From positions 41,596,368 to 41,660,367 of the forward strand of contig OY740768.1 in the NCBI GenBank assembly GCA_963513935.1: a DNA stretch of 64,000 nt, in the 5' to 3' direction. Below are positions 44,044 through 55,700 of the stretch, in pieces (position 1 is the first letter of the stretch; each line of letters opens with the position of its first letter). Source of the stretch: Aphrophora alni. Its lineage: Eukaryota > Arthropoda > Insecta > Hemiptera > Aphrophoridae. Position numbers and translations under genes: made by a program. Below the pieces are notes generated by a model that ran no database searches, was not told the origin of the DNA, and saw nothing but the letters and a program-made list of their open reading frames with translations.

Positions 44044-44559
44044 GTTACCTCAAATCCAATTTGAACCATGTGATTGTAATACATAAGAAGTTTGTATGAA
44101 ACTAGCAGACTAGCGGAACTGTAGGCAAGGAAGGCCGAAGTCTATATTTTTATATGAGCAGAACATTTAGTGGGGGGGGGGGAGGAATTCCCCTAGTTAA
44201 AAACTAAAATTGGGAAGAAAGCAAGATTTAATTTCATTACATGTTATCTTCATTAAAAAAATACTGTAGATAAAAATAGGAAATCAAAACAACTATCATT
44301 AGATTTTTTTATTTGAAATAATACAAATGTCAACAATATCTTGAAAATTATACAAATATCACTACTGTCTTAAATAAACAATCTTTAATAAAATGTGTTA
44401 TAGAATGCATTAATAAAGTAATTATACACTTATATAAATATAATTATACGGTTCATTTGTAACCTATTGGATCAAGCGATTGTATTCCATACACTGTGAA
44501 GGTTGGTAAATGTTGTCTGCAAAGGTTGGTAATCCTGCTTTGACCACACAGTCAGTCAG

Positions 44560-45480
44560 GTTACTGAATATGTACGTCTTTCATGAGATTGTTGAGCACA
44601 CGTACAGTGTGAAAGACCAAATTTTCTGCTAGATTTCCAGGTACACAAATTCATATCCAACATAGTGTAAGAGCGCTAATCGAGAAATTGGATCGGTAAA
44701 GGACTATGAGCAAGTGTGGTAGATCATCAGTACTCAATGAAGAAAAACTGCAAGACATTAATATAGTTCGAACAAATCCACGTGAAAATTGGTCCAACAG
44801 AAAAACATCGTTTTTGCAACTCTACACAAGGCAAGTTCATAAGAAGCTCAGTCTCATCCCATATAAAAGTTATTGGTTACAGACTCTGGAAAACGAATTC
44901 CATCGTGTGAATGGTTTCAACAGTTTTTAGCAGCAAAATTCTTACGATATTTTGGACTATTTTTCTATACCAATGAGGCTGGGTTTCTTTTATCAGGGTA
45001 TATGTGCATGCACCAAACTCATGTTTATGGTGTGGCATACATGAAATTCCTCTACATGACCAGAAGATTAGAGTGTGGTATTGCAATATCCAGAAGAAGA
45101 ATAGTTGGAGAATATTATACGGAGAAACAACAAAATCAGATTGTCATTGCGAAATTATTCACCAGTTTCATGGGAGAGTTAAGCGAGGATGAAATTAATA
45201 GTGTTTGGATTCAACAAGACTGTGGTGCGACCGCACGTACACCCAGACAGCCCATGAGGTTTATGTAAGAGGTTTTCGAAGATTGAATCCAATTCTATGG
45301 GCTTGTGGCCACTTCGTTCTCCAGACTTAAACTCACTGGATTAACACATGAGGTTATGCAAAAAATAATGTTTATTACGGAAGTCCTACATGGTCGAGGA
45401 ACTTCAAACTGTCGTTCATAACAAACGAATACTGACATATTGGGTGTTCATGGGAATCATTTCCAACAACTACTATTAGG
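44560..45480 (+). pseudogene. Mariner-like (IS630-Tc1 superfamily) transposase relic
   Basis: 44640-44780 reads RFPGTQIHIQHSVRALIEKL-like sequence, then GRSSVLNEEKLQDINIV, PRENW, matching the helix-turn-helix region. Downstream come YTNEAGFLLSGYM (an altered DEAWF.LSGY), HEIPLHDQKIRVWYCNIQ (44 codons, frame 45004), RRRIVGEYYTE, and FMGELSEDEINSVWIQQD then GATARTP. A shifted end near 45300 corresponds to LWP.RSPDL. Clearly the same broad family as the copy at 34290, but a separate subfamily. Stops and frameshifts make it inactive. Confidence 0.85.
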
Positions 45481-45807
45481 GTAAGTTGATGTTATGTTTT
45501 GTTGTACTAATTCAAGATAGGTGTGTAGTTGGTTTACAAATGCTCAGTATTCAAATTAAAACAATCAAAATGAATCTTAATTCATCATAACACTTAAAAA
45601 TAGAAAACTATGAGTATTATATTATTAAAGGTAACATGATATTGGTGATATATCATTTATCAGTCTTGACTACTCTTTTGAACTTTGTTACAAATCACAG
45701 TTTAATATATTAAGAAATAGACTAATAATAAGAAGAAACAACTTAAAACTAAAAAGTCATGGTTTTAGTAACTTTATAATATTATTCATTTTTCAATAAC
45801 ATTTAAA

Positions 45808-46110
45808 AATAATGTCATGAGATTTCATGAATCTCCTACATTTAATGGTGAACCAGAAATATGTATTTAGATTAATGATCCATCAGATATATTCTTTATT
45901 CAAATGACTGTTTAAACACCTGACACAGAAGTTGTAATACATGAAATGTTATAATTTTTAAATAATGTCATGAGATTTCACGAATCTCCTACATTTAATG
46001 GTGAACCAGAAATAAATATTTAGATTAATGATTCATCAGATATATTCTTGATTCAAATTACTGTTTACACTCCTGACATAGAATTTGTAATACATGAAAT
46101 GTTATTATGG
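45808..46110 (+). repeat. Tandem duplication of a decayed coding segment, period 153 bp
   Basis: Units 45808-45960 and 45961-46110 are about 90% alike. Both read in frame as NNVMRFHESPTFNGEPEI, then, after one stop, INDPSDIFFIQMTV (or INDSSDIFLIQITV) and TPDTEVVIHEML. The period is 51 codons, so the repeat keeps frame. Each unit carries one or two in-frame stops. I do not recognise the protein. Confidence 0.75.
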
Positions 46111-47178
46111 AAAAGAAGATTTATAAAACAAAATCTAAAGATGTAAATAAAATACATATTTCAATTTCCATTAAAGCTTGCAATTAAATCCCTATATCTT
46201 CTAAAATATAAATAGACATTAAGAAATAATAATAATACTAATATAACAGTATATATTTCATTAATTTTAGAAGGAGACTCTTTTATTTCAGCCAAAAAAA
46301 TATTTTATCTGGATTTCCAATACTATCTTCCTGTGTGATATCTATCAAACCTTCTCCACACATTTCTGAAAACAGTTCCAATAATAATAACTTACATTAA
46401 AAAAATATATTAAAAATAACAACTAAATCATTTTAAATAATAATTAATTATAAATTTTTTTTAAAACCTCTTTGTTCTCTAAACAAAATCAGTACATATA
46501 AATAAATCGGATATTAGAATTTATCGCCTAAAAGGTCCACATTTAAAAGCAGACTAAGTCAGTGACAATCCGTAACCTAAAATGATAATTCATAACATAC
46601 TGTAACCCGGTATGATTTTAACTTGGCTTGGCTAGGATTTTAGAGAAAGGACGATAAGATGCCTTAAGACTTTTGAAAGAGAAGGAATGCAGAGATTTTA
46701 AAATGGACGAGGTAACAAAAGTTGGCTTAGCTAAACAAATTTAATATTTTGTAAGAATAAATAAGTGACAATTACAAGTTGACGTTTATAATAATAATAA
46801 TAATAATAATAAAAAAAGAATAAATAATATACAAGTGCAATGTCAATTACATTTTATGAAAAGGAAATATTGTAAAAAGGTAAAACCAATGCCATTGAAT
46901 ATTTCAGGTAACGATATATATGTATAAAATTTGTTTCTAAGTGATCACAGAACTTTTAAATTGAAATAAATGATTGAAAACAATTAACATTAATCTTGAA
47001 CAATTCTAAGGAACATTAAAAAAAAAAAAAAAAAAAATTTAAGTTTAATTTGTGTGGAAATCAAGTATTAAATCAGGTTCATTTTAATATTTTATGTACA
47101 TGTTTATAATAAGCAATAGTGAAGGAATAGATCTAAGTGAATACATGCAAATTTTAAAGAGACAGTACTTGATTACAC

Positions 47179-47203
47179 CGAGAGAGAGAGAGAGAGAGAG
47201 AGA
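47179..47203. repeat. (GA)n microsatellite
   Basis: About 25 bp of GA repeat. Confidence 0.95.
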
Positions 47204-49305
47204 AATGTTTAATTGTTATTGTTAAAACATTTTTTAGAATAATTTGTTGATATAGGAAGTTACATATTACCGGTACATAAAATAATTTCAAGAAATGTAT
47301 ATTTATATGTATGGGATTTAGATGTTTATATTAAAGATTGTGACAATATAAAAAATGCGGAAGTTACTTTACTTACAAAGTGCCACACGTTGTGTGACAA
47401 TTGAAACAATTTAAAAAATGAGGGTTTGAATTTAATTATTTTATAAAAAGATAGCTAAGTACTATTGAATGTTGGGCGCCACGGCAATTCAATAATTACC
47501 GAATTAATAATGAATTTAAATTTAAATTTAATTTAAAATCTCCAGGGTCGCAAATTCTTTCAACAGTGAGTGTAAAAGTAGGATATTTCAAGAAATCAGA
47601 AGCCCTTTTTTGTGCTGAAATTGTACATAACTTTATTAATGCATATTTATGATAACACATATAAATTTTGAATAATCATATTCAAACATTCTATATTAAT
47701 ACATCCTATTGTCTTTTATTTGTTGTTCAGTAAAAAGATCTGAGTAAAATTTATTTATTGATGTTACTCAACTAGTTGCAACTTACAAAAAGAAAGAAAA
47801 TGAATTTAATTAAAAAACTAAAGTTAATTTCTTTTATATTAAGCAATTTATATTATTTCATTTGATTATCTAATGCCTTCATAAAGACATCCTTTATAGT
47901 TTTAAAGTTTTAAGTTTTACTTATTTAGAAAATTCAAAATGACAAGATTCTATATGTAACATTAAGCAATACAAATTATATTAAATACACATATATAATT
48001 CAGAAAATAAAAGTTTCTTGAAAGTGGATACCAATCATGTTATAGTATCATAAACACTTCGAATTCAGGGTTGGCTGCTTCCATTGTAGAAGGCACCATA
48101 TTTCTCCCTCGTGGATGTTTTCCCTCCATCGAATAGTCTCTCTCTCCCCCCCCTCTCTCTCTCTGATTTTCTGAATACATATCAATTCATCAAAAATTGA
48201 AAATTAGTTTTTCTTTCACTTTATTGTCCAATATTTCTCACAAACTGTACTTTAGTATACATAATGCCATTTCGACATTATTTCAGAAAACACGTGCACT
48301 GTTTTTAGGTCACATATTATTAGTCTATACATTAATTTAAAAGTTCATAGCTCAAAACATTTACATCTAACACTTGCATATCGATTTTATAGTCTCATTG
48401 TCCAAAATACATTCAATGCTCAAAACCTTGTCATGTGAGCATTTGCAAATAACCAAATGTTACATTAATCTAACGTATAAAAGTATCTTTCTTTATGTTC
48501 ATATCTAACAACTTCTGCACATTAAAACTCGCTAAAACTGTCTTTGATCGACGTCAAACCTTATTGTTCACTCTAAACCGCATAAATCACACTTTTACCA
48601 GTTTTTCATTGTCCTATTTCTCAAATGCTAAAACACTCAACACGTCCTTCTTCTTCGAGCCTTCAGAATCAACTATCCTCCCTCTATTTTTAGAGACACT
48701 ATAAAAACCGTTCTGTTACATATTTCAACTTCCGCCTGGTAACCGATATTTCACATCACATTTACATGAAAATGTTCTCAATTATTAATTCTATACTTAT
48801 TCTAATCATATTAACACTCAAATATTATTCTCTGGCTATTTCTAACATTTACTTTCTTTTAAATTTTGATTCCCCTTTTAAAATTAATAAACTTAATTTG
48901 ACTAACAATGTCTCCTTGCTTTATGCATTTTTGACCAATGGCATCATCTGTTCTTTCATCTTACCATAGACCTATCACATTTAACCTTCTATTTCCTTAA
49001 ATTTTAGACTAATCACGTTTAAAAACTTCTATTTATGTACTAAATTCAAAATTAAAATGTACCTATTACAAGATGAGTTATTTGATTACATAAATGAATA
49101 ATTTTTTTATCATACTGCAAGAAAACAAGATATTTTTGCTCCTGAAATTGATCTGTAAAGTCAACGTTTTCCGTTACCTTATAATAGCGTATCAAAAAAT
49201 CAGCTGGGAGTTTTTTCAGTGTGCTAACCTCAAACTTTGTTATTGTTTCATAAGTTATATTTGTGGACTTGATGAAAACAAATATGTACAATGTAAGATA
49301 GTGAA

Positions 49306-51277
49306 ATGGAAATTCCTGATAGTATTTTAAAAGAAGTAATGGGAGAATTATTACCAAGTAAATCTAAATGTATGTACGAAGCTGAAAATGAAAAGTTTTT
49401 CAAGTAAAAAAATGACAGAAATGCAAATATTGTAAATGACATTGTACTAGTTTACCTATCTCAACTATTAAAACTCTACAAATCACCTACTTTATGGTCC
49501 AAATTTTCAATGATTAAAAGCTTTTTAAGCAATAAAGAAAATATGGATATTTCACAGTTTAAAAAATATGTCGCATTCTTAAAACGTCAAAATGTTGGGT
49601 ACATTCTAAAAAAGTCAAATGTTTTAATAAGTGATGAAATAACCAAATTTTTGTTGGATGCTTCAGATCAGCAGTGGTTGTTGACAAAAGTGATTTTATT
49701 ATTTGGAATTTTTGGAGCATGTAGAAGGGACGATTTGATTAGGCTACAAGTTTACAATGTTCATGAAAATGAAAATTTTTTAGTTGTATTCCTCAAGGAT
49801 GGAAAAACTCATAGATCAAGAAGCTTTACTATTACCAATCAAGATTGCACCGTAAATCCTTGTGATATATACCATATGTATAACGCATTTCGGCCATCTC
49901 ATATGAAAATTAGCAGTATGTTCATTGGCTACATAAATGTTAAATGTATTGCTCAAAATGTACGATGTCATACTATCACTTCATTCCAAGAAATGTTGCT
50001 AAATTTCTTCATTAACCCTCCAAGTGCTGATTATTTTAGTCCTCAGTGCTTAGCTAGTTCAACGCTCTGCACAAGGCTTTTATTATTATACACTTTTATT
50101 GGCTGAAATATGACACATTATACATCAATATTTTCAGGAAAACCCATAGAACAAAATGAAGTAAAATTTAAACTTACCACTGTAAAACTGAGGTCTGCTT
50201 CAACTCATATCCGCAAAATAAATAAATAAAATAATTATTTTGTCCATTTAGTGACAACGTAGGTAATAACTAAATTATGATAATTCAATTTTAAATATAT
50301 ACAAAATGTAGTAAATTTTGTTACAAAACTAGAAATGTAACAAAGTACCACTTTATTTTCTTCATAATGTCAACATCGTTGTAAACATTCATAAATTTAC
50401 AAACTTCAAATTCAGTAATTTCGCGCACTGTGTGACACCTACATCCAACTTATGCAAATTAGTGTGCTAAGTTACTTTGTCTTTAGAAAGTATTGGCATT
50501 TAACCTTTGAATATCATGTACTTACTGAAATTAGTTATTATAAATATGTAATACACACACAGAAAAAAAAAAACAGAAATATACATTTTGATTCCTACAT
50601 CGGAGTTACCGCTTTCATCACTAGCGGTATCACTTTCACACAAACAGTTATGAATATCACTTGAATTGCCAAGTTCACTCGTTATTATATGTGTAATAAA
50701 TACTACACTAAAAACACCACTGATACACCAAATAATCATAAAATAAATTGTATTTACCAAAATAATATAGACAAAAACACTAAACAACAATTCACTGCCG
50801 GGACGCAGCAGTAAACATCAAATTGTCTTTTACAGGCTTGCTAACATTGATTTTTCTTATAACCATCGATAAAATTGTACAAAATGAATAGAGCGTCTTT
50901 TACTCAGAGTTACTATATAAAATACATGTAGTTTGGATAAAAATTACCGTTGGTATATCGATTTTAGCAAACCTTGTTTAATTAGATCGCGATCGCGACT
51001 TTAGCACTGTGGCCACGGCAAAATAGATCGCGATCGCGACTTGTAGCACTTGGAAAGTTAAAAAAAACCTGATAGCTATATGGGTCATGCAATGAGAAGA
51101 TCATCTGCAACTATGCTTGTCGAAGGGGATGGACACCTTCTCATTTTAATGAGCCATGGAGGATGGTTCATTTCAAGTATTGCTGAAGGCTACGTTGAAG
51201 ACTCTTTAGCGATAAAGATGGATGTGTCTAATAGGCTTTTTAGACAACCCAGTTCGACAGTTTGTTGTAAATTCTGA
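49306..51277 (+). pseudogene. Crypton-type tyrosine recombinase, split by a MITE
   Basis: A DNA-strand-transferring tyrosine recombinase of the Crypton/eukaryotic integrase type. From the ATG at 49306 the frame reads MEIPDSILKEVMGELLPSKS, has a stop at 49405-49407, then runs open to near 49985: LWSKFSMIKSFL (SAM-like core-binding domain), then FGIFGACRRDDLIRLQVYNV with the catalytic Arg, and KDGKTHR with the Lys. A frameshift near 49985 is needed to continue as IPRNVAKFLH. A piggyBac-like MITE occupies 50012-51061. Directly after it, PDSYMGHAMRRSSATM (HxxR), SHGGW (His/Trp) and AEGYVEDSLA (Tyr nucleophile) complete the domain. All catalytic positions remain, but the stop, frameshift and insertion inactivate it. 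Confidence 0.88.
50012..51061 (-). mobile_element. piggyBac-like MITE inserted in the Crypton gene
   Basis: TTAA at 50012-50015 followed by CCCTCCAAGTGCT; at the right end AGCACTTGGAAAG followed by TTAA at 51058-51061. Two perfect 12-bp palindromes, TCGCGATCGCGA, lie at 50987-50998 and 51028-51039, each followed by ACTT(G)TAGCAC, spaced 41 bp. The minus strand near 50690-50590 encodes an acidic remnant (SELGNSSDIHNCLCESDTAS) resembling the piggyBac N terminus at 6182-6333. Removing the element and one TTAA rejoins the conserved recombinase blocks. Confidence 0.88.
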
Positions 51278-52605
51278 AGATGAAACCAAAAAGAAGATTA
51301 AAAAAAAAAAAAAAAAACTAGAGAAAAGGATAAGTATTTCACAACTGATGACATTTTTGACATCGAGCCTGAAACTCAACATATTAAAAATCAAAAAAAT
51401 ATAAATAAAAACATTTCTGTTCTTCAAAAGTCCTTCCCAAACAAAGGCATAAATATTACTGTCAATACTAATTGCACTATTAATATCAACATTTATATGT
51501 ACATAAATTTTATAATACTTTTATGTTAATATGTTGTGATATGTTAGTAAAATAAATACAAACTAACCTAAAATTTCGTTTACTTATTTTATTTTCCACA
51601 TGATAAAAAACATTGTTCATCACACGATTTTCGGCGCTTAATCATATTTCCGAGCTCGGCTTTGCCTCGCTTGTAAAACACGATTTTGCATCAAAACAAA
51701 CACTTTTGCTCCTAGTGTGAAAAATATACTATTTTGTTATTGTATTTATGTGTTGTATTTCAAAAGTGATTAAATATAGAATTACTGGATTAAGATAGGC
51801 TACAGTAAATTAAGTAAGGAGAACTGTTTTACCCATCTTGAAAATAATATTTTTTATAATTTCTTATAAATTTGATTTAAAGAGCTAGGTAAACAATTAA
51901 AAGGAATATAATAATAATGTCACAATTTTTAAACCTCAACAGGCATTTTTTTTCTTTAAAAAGAACATCATACTTTTACAATTTTAGGTGCACAACGTGT
52001 GGCAGTTTCGTCAAAAAGTAACAGTATTAATAATAATAATTTTACAATATGTGTGAGAAAAAAGAAAATTCTATGGGTGTATTTGTATATAAAGTCAATT
52101 TGTATATATAAAACAAATAATAAATGCAAACGCAGGTTTAAATTATTTGTAATTATAAATTTAAGGTTATCTTTTTTATGATCAACAGATTTATAAATAA
52201 AAGGTGGAATTTTCAAAAATATTAACTATGTGTTAGTTATTTTAGCTGTAGAAATAGAGTACTTAAACTCAGGTTAAGTAATAATGTTACCAATAATTGA
52301 AACAGTTCGATAAATTATGTGATGTTTAATTAATACAAGTTTTATCATAGTAAGAAGATTTATATAAAACTCCATGTTTAATTTTATTGACATTTCCTTT
52401 AAATAGGGCTAATGTAAAAATAATAAACATGAATCAAAGTATTAATGGTGAGTCTATGCACTAACGAATTCATTCTATTAAGTAAATCCTTCTTTATATG
52501 TTACTATATTGATGACTTTATATCCAACCATTCATAATTTCAGAAGAAACTTGTTAAAATTTTTTATAAAACGTCATTAAATGATATTTATTTTAAATAC
52601 ACCCA
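51278..52605. other. Intergenic; no gene recognised
   Basis: AT-rich sequence between the recombinase relic and the 3' end of the minus-strand gene. Nothing supported. Confidence 0.5.
52587..52592 (-). terminator. Possible AATAAA signal of the minus-strand gene
   Basis: AATAAA on the minus strand about 14 nt past the stop at 52606-52608. Consistent with a gene end but a common word in AT-rich DNA. Confidence 0.4.
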
Positions 52606-52784
52606 TTAATTATTTAATATGGCGTTAAGTGGCAGAGAGGACCTGATGGCCCTAACTTCACCCTTTAAGTAAAGACATTTATCTACTAATTCAAGAATTT
52701 TTAGTAAAGTGTATATCATTGCATTATACATTTTGTTTGTTATTATGCCTTTCTTAAATCTCTGATGTTGGGAATGTGCCTTAA
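52606..52784 (-). CDS. Candidate last exon of minus-strand gene
   Basis: Acceptor ATGGCAG|TTAAGG at 52785, only a 55-nt intron from the preceding exon, phase 1. Runs to a stop at 52606-52608. The tail is longer than usual for a kleisin, so the true end may differ. Confidence 0.4.
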
Positions 52785-55700
52785 CTGCCATTATGATATA
52801 ATTGTGTGTTCGAGTTACTAAGCTATAATTGATACTTACTGATAAGTAAGATGAACATGGTTGCCGCTGTAAGTTTACTAGTACCACGTGGACAGATGTC
52901 AGTAAATTTGATAATGCCGCGCATGCCTTTTAGTTTATTCAAAAGATCTTCTTTCGTCCAACTTCTGAAATTACAAAACATCACATAACCAATCTCATAC
53001 TTCCACTAGTGTTTATAAACTAGTATATGTTTTTGTCCAAAAATCTGTGTTTCCAAGTGTTTCACATTCTTACATTGACATATAAGGCAAGAAAAAGAGG
53101 ATATTCGTAGTACACACACATTCAATTAAATTAGTAACTCTTTTAATTTTACTTTCTTATATACAGTGTCTAGAAAATATTGTCCCGAATTTCACCAGGT
53201 GAAAATAAGGAAAAAAATTCAAATAAACATAAGTCCGGAAATGCTGTTTTCGAATTATCCGCCATTTTGTTTTTACTAAATACTTAATACCTTTGGAAAT
53301 AGAAAAGATATTAAGCTCAAATTCGGTGTACATATTTGCTACGTAACCTTTTACCTCTGTACAAAAAACCAGAACGTTCTTTTGTATATTTTCAAAATGT
53401 CGGCAATTTAAAATTTTCAATATTAAATATTTCTAAAACTGTTAACTTTACAAAAAATTTCAGGAAACTCAAATTATAAGCCTAATTCCCTAGTGCTTTT
53501 TTCTGGATGATTTAATATCTCCATAAGAACATTCTCTTCCAATTGAATGGTTCTGACAGATCATAGTCTCCCTGGTTTATTTTTTTCTATGACAAAAGTT
53601 TCCAGATTCACAGAAATGAGCATGTAGGGCAGAAAATGTAAATAAATGTTTTCTTAGAAATATCCATTTTGAGGTCCTCTGAGCAAAAAAAGTGATTTTT
53701 GAAATAATATATATCTTTTTTGTCAGTATGGTGATCTACTGCTCAAACAAGTGGAGGAATTTTGACATTTGGACATATGTTGACGATATCTTGATAACTT
53801 AAAAAAACAATTTTGTTAAAAAATTGCTAAAATGAACCCTCTAAAGACCTCCAAAAAAATATAAATTGTGATATCCCTAAAAATGATAGTTTTGGAGTTA
53901 TGGGAAAAAAACAACTTTCATCTAGCGTGTAATGTTTCACATTTTTGAGCTTTTTGTTTTCAAAGTATAATAGAAATTGTCTGATAGTTGCCGATTGTGA
54001 CATCAGAACCAGTAGATAATCCCGATTGCGATCAAAAAATGTTATTGGTTCTCTGACGTTACATCGGCTTATCGATGAAATATTGGACTTTGGATTGACG
54101 ACTAACTATGGAACAAGATGTGAAATACTCAAAACTGTAAGCATGAGACATCTTCCAACCAGTAATAAATTAATAAATATTAATTTAATTAAAAATAATA
54201 ATAATTCAAGAATATTTATAATTTAACTTAAATAATAAAAATTTAAGTTAAATGTAATAACGTAATATAAATAAAGTGAACTTGCGGTAAAAACATTTGT
54301 GTGGGAAATAAGCATTCAAGGAATATTCTAGAAGAAAAAAGGGATTTAACATAGCATGAAGTAGTTAAAAGGGATGAGACATTTAAATATATGGTAATAT
54401 AAGTTAGGATTCACAGAGTTGAACTTGTTTTTAACAAGGGCGCCAAGGCTCCCACGGGATTAATAAAGTCTTGTCTAGTCTTTGGTAAACTATTACATTG
54501 TATGTTATTTTACTAGTTCTAAATGAGTCGTGATAGTGAAGTAAGACGTTTATGTTTCGGTTGAACATTTTCTAAAAGACAATGTGTTTCATGTAAAAGA
54601 CGCTTTTGTAACAAGATGAAGTAATATCGACTGAGTGTGTAGCATAAACGGTAATAGACAATGTGTCGCGACATAAAAAAAGATTTAAATGTAACAAGTG
54701 TGAACAGTAATCTTTAAAAATAAAGACATAAATTGGGCGGTCGAGACGCGGTTCACATGTTTTGGTGCCTTTTGTATGAACTATTTCCAAAAAGGTATGT
54801 CTTATGAAAGGACAGTATGGTATCATGAACTATTTTGTTTTATAAAAAAACTAAAGTCAGCATGTAGAATTTCTCCAATATTAAAAATCAACAGAAAGAC
54901 AACGGTTTTCACCTCAGCGGATAAGAAGATGACCAACCTTTGCTAACCAACTTGAAGACACCATTAAAAGGAGGGAAAGTACATCTGATGCAACCTTGTG
55001 GTAACTTGTATTAAAAACAATTTTGTTCAATTGTGTAATAATTAATTATGAGTAAATATTTTTTCTCTAGAGATATAAGATATGAACTATGTATTCTTAA
55101 ATAGTAAGATGTTAAAATATTGGTATGAAAAGAAAGTTAAATATTTCTTTTTGATAAAAGACGTCTTTAATAAACATTTTGAAAATTTAATTTAAATGGA
55201 TGAATCCAAAGATATTTAATAATAAAATTTAATATGCTCATATAGCAATTTGAGTCAGTAAAGTAAAGTCCTTGTTTAAAAATCTTTAAGTCTCTTCAAG
55301 ACAAAAAATGAAATAATAGAAAGCTAGCAAATTAATTTACAATAATAAAATGTACATGTTAATTTTAAATAAACTTGTGCAGTTTCAGAAACAAAAGAAG
55401 GATTTCTAATTTACCTGAATGCCATTCTCCAAATACACTTTTAAAAGAAACCACGACCCTGACTACATTTTAAAGTTAATAAAAATTAAACTTTTTTAAC
55501 TTTTCAAAATTGGTAAGCTAACGCTTCCTGGCGCCCATAAAGCTGAGCAAATCATTTTATTTAAAAATAAATTTAATAAAGTAACTTCACCCTTTTATTT
55601 TATGTTTATTATATTTTTACAAACTTCATTAAAAAAGAAAAAGGAAACAGAGTACAAATAGTCATTCACATGTTGGTGCTCTGTATTTTTAATTTAAATA

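Larger units (their letters stand above)
45481..49305. other. Intergenic; one tandem duplication, no gene recognised
   Basis: Mostly AT-rich sequence. Contains the duplication at 45808, an ATA run near 46790, and a GA microsatellite near 47180. The 48495-48969 open frames show no motif. Confidence 0.5.

Noticed and set aside
48495..48969. Two open frames of 67-69 codons
   Set aside because: AT-rich, no motif, no splice context; consistent with chance.
53164..54010. Repeat-like sequence beginning ACAGTGTCTAGAAAATATTG
   Set aside because: Feels like an insect interspersed repeat, but there is no second copy or terminal structure in this window to define it.
55413..55460. Candidate exon of the minus-strand gene (ends CATTCAG|GTAAAT)
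   Set aside because: The donor looks good, but no acceptor gives a frame compatible with the phase-2 end of the exon at 56692 and the phase-2 start at 52964.
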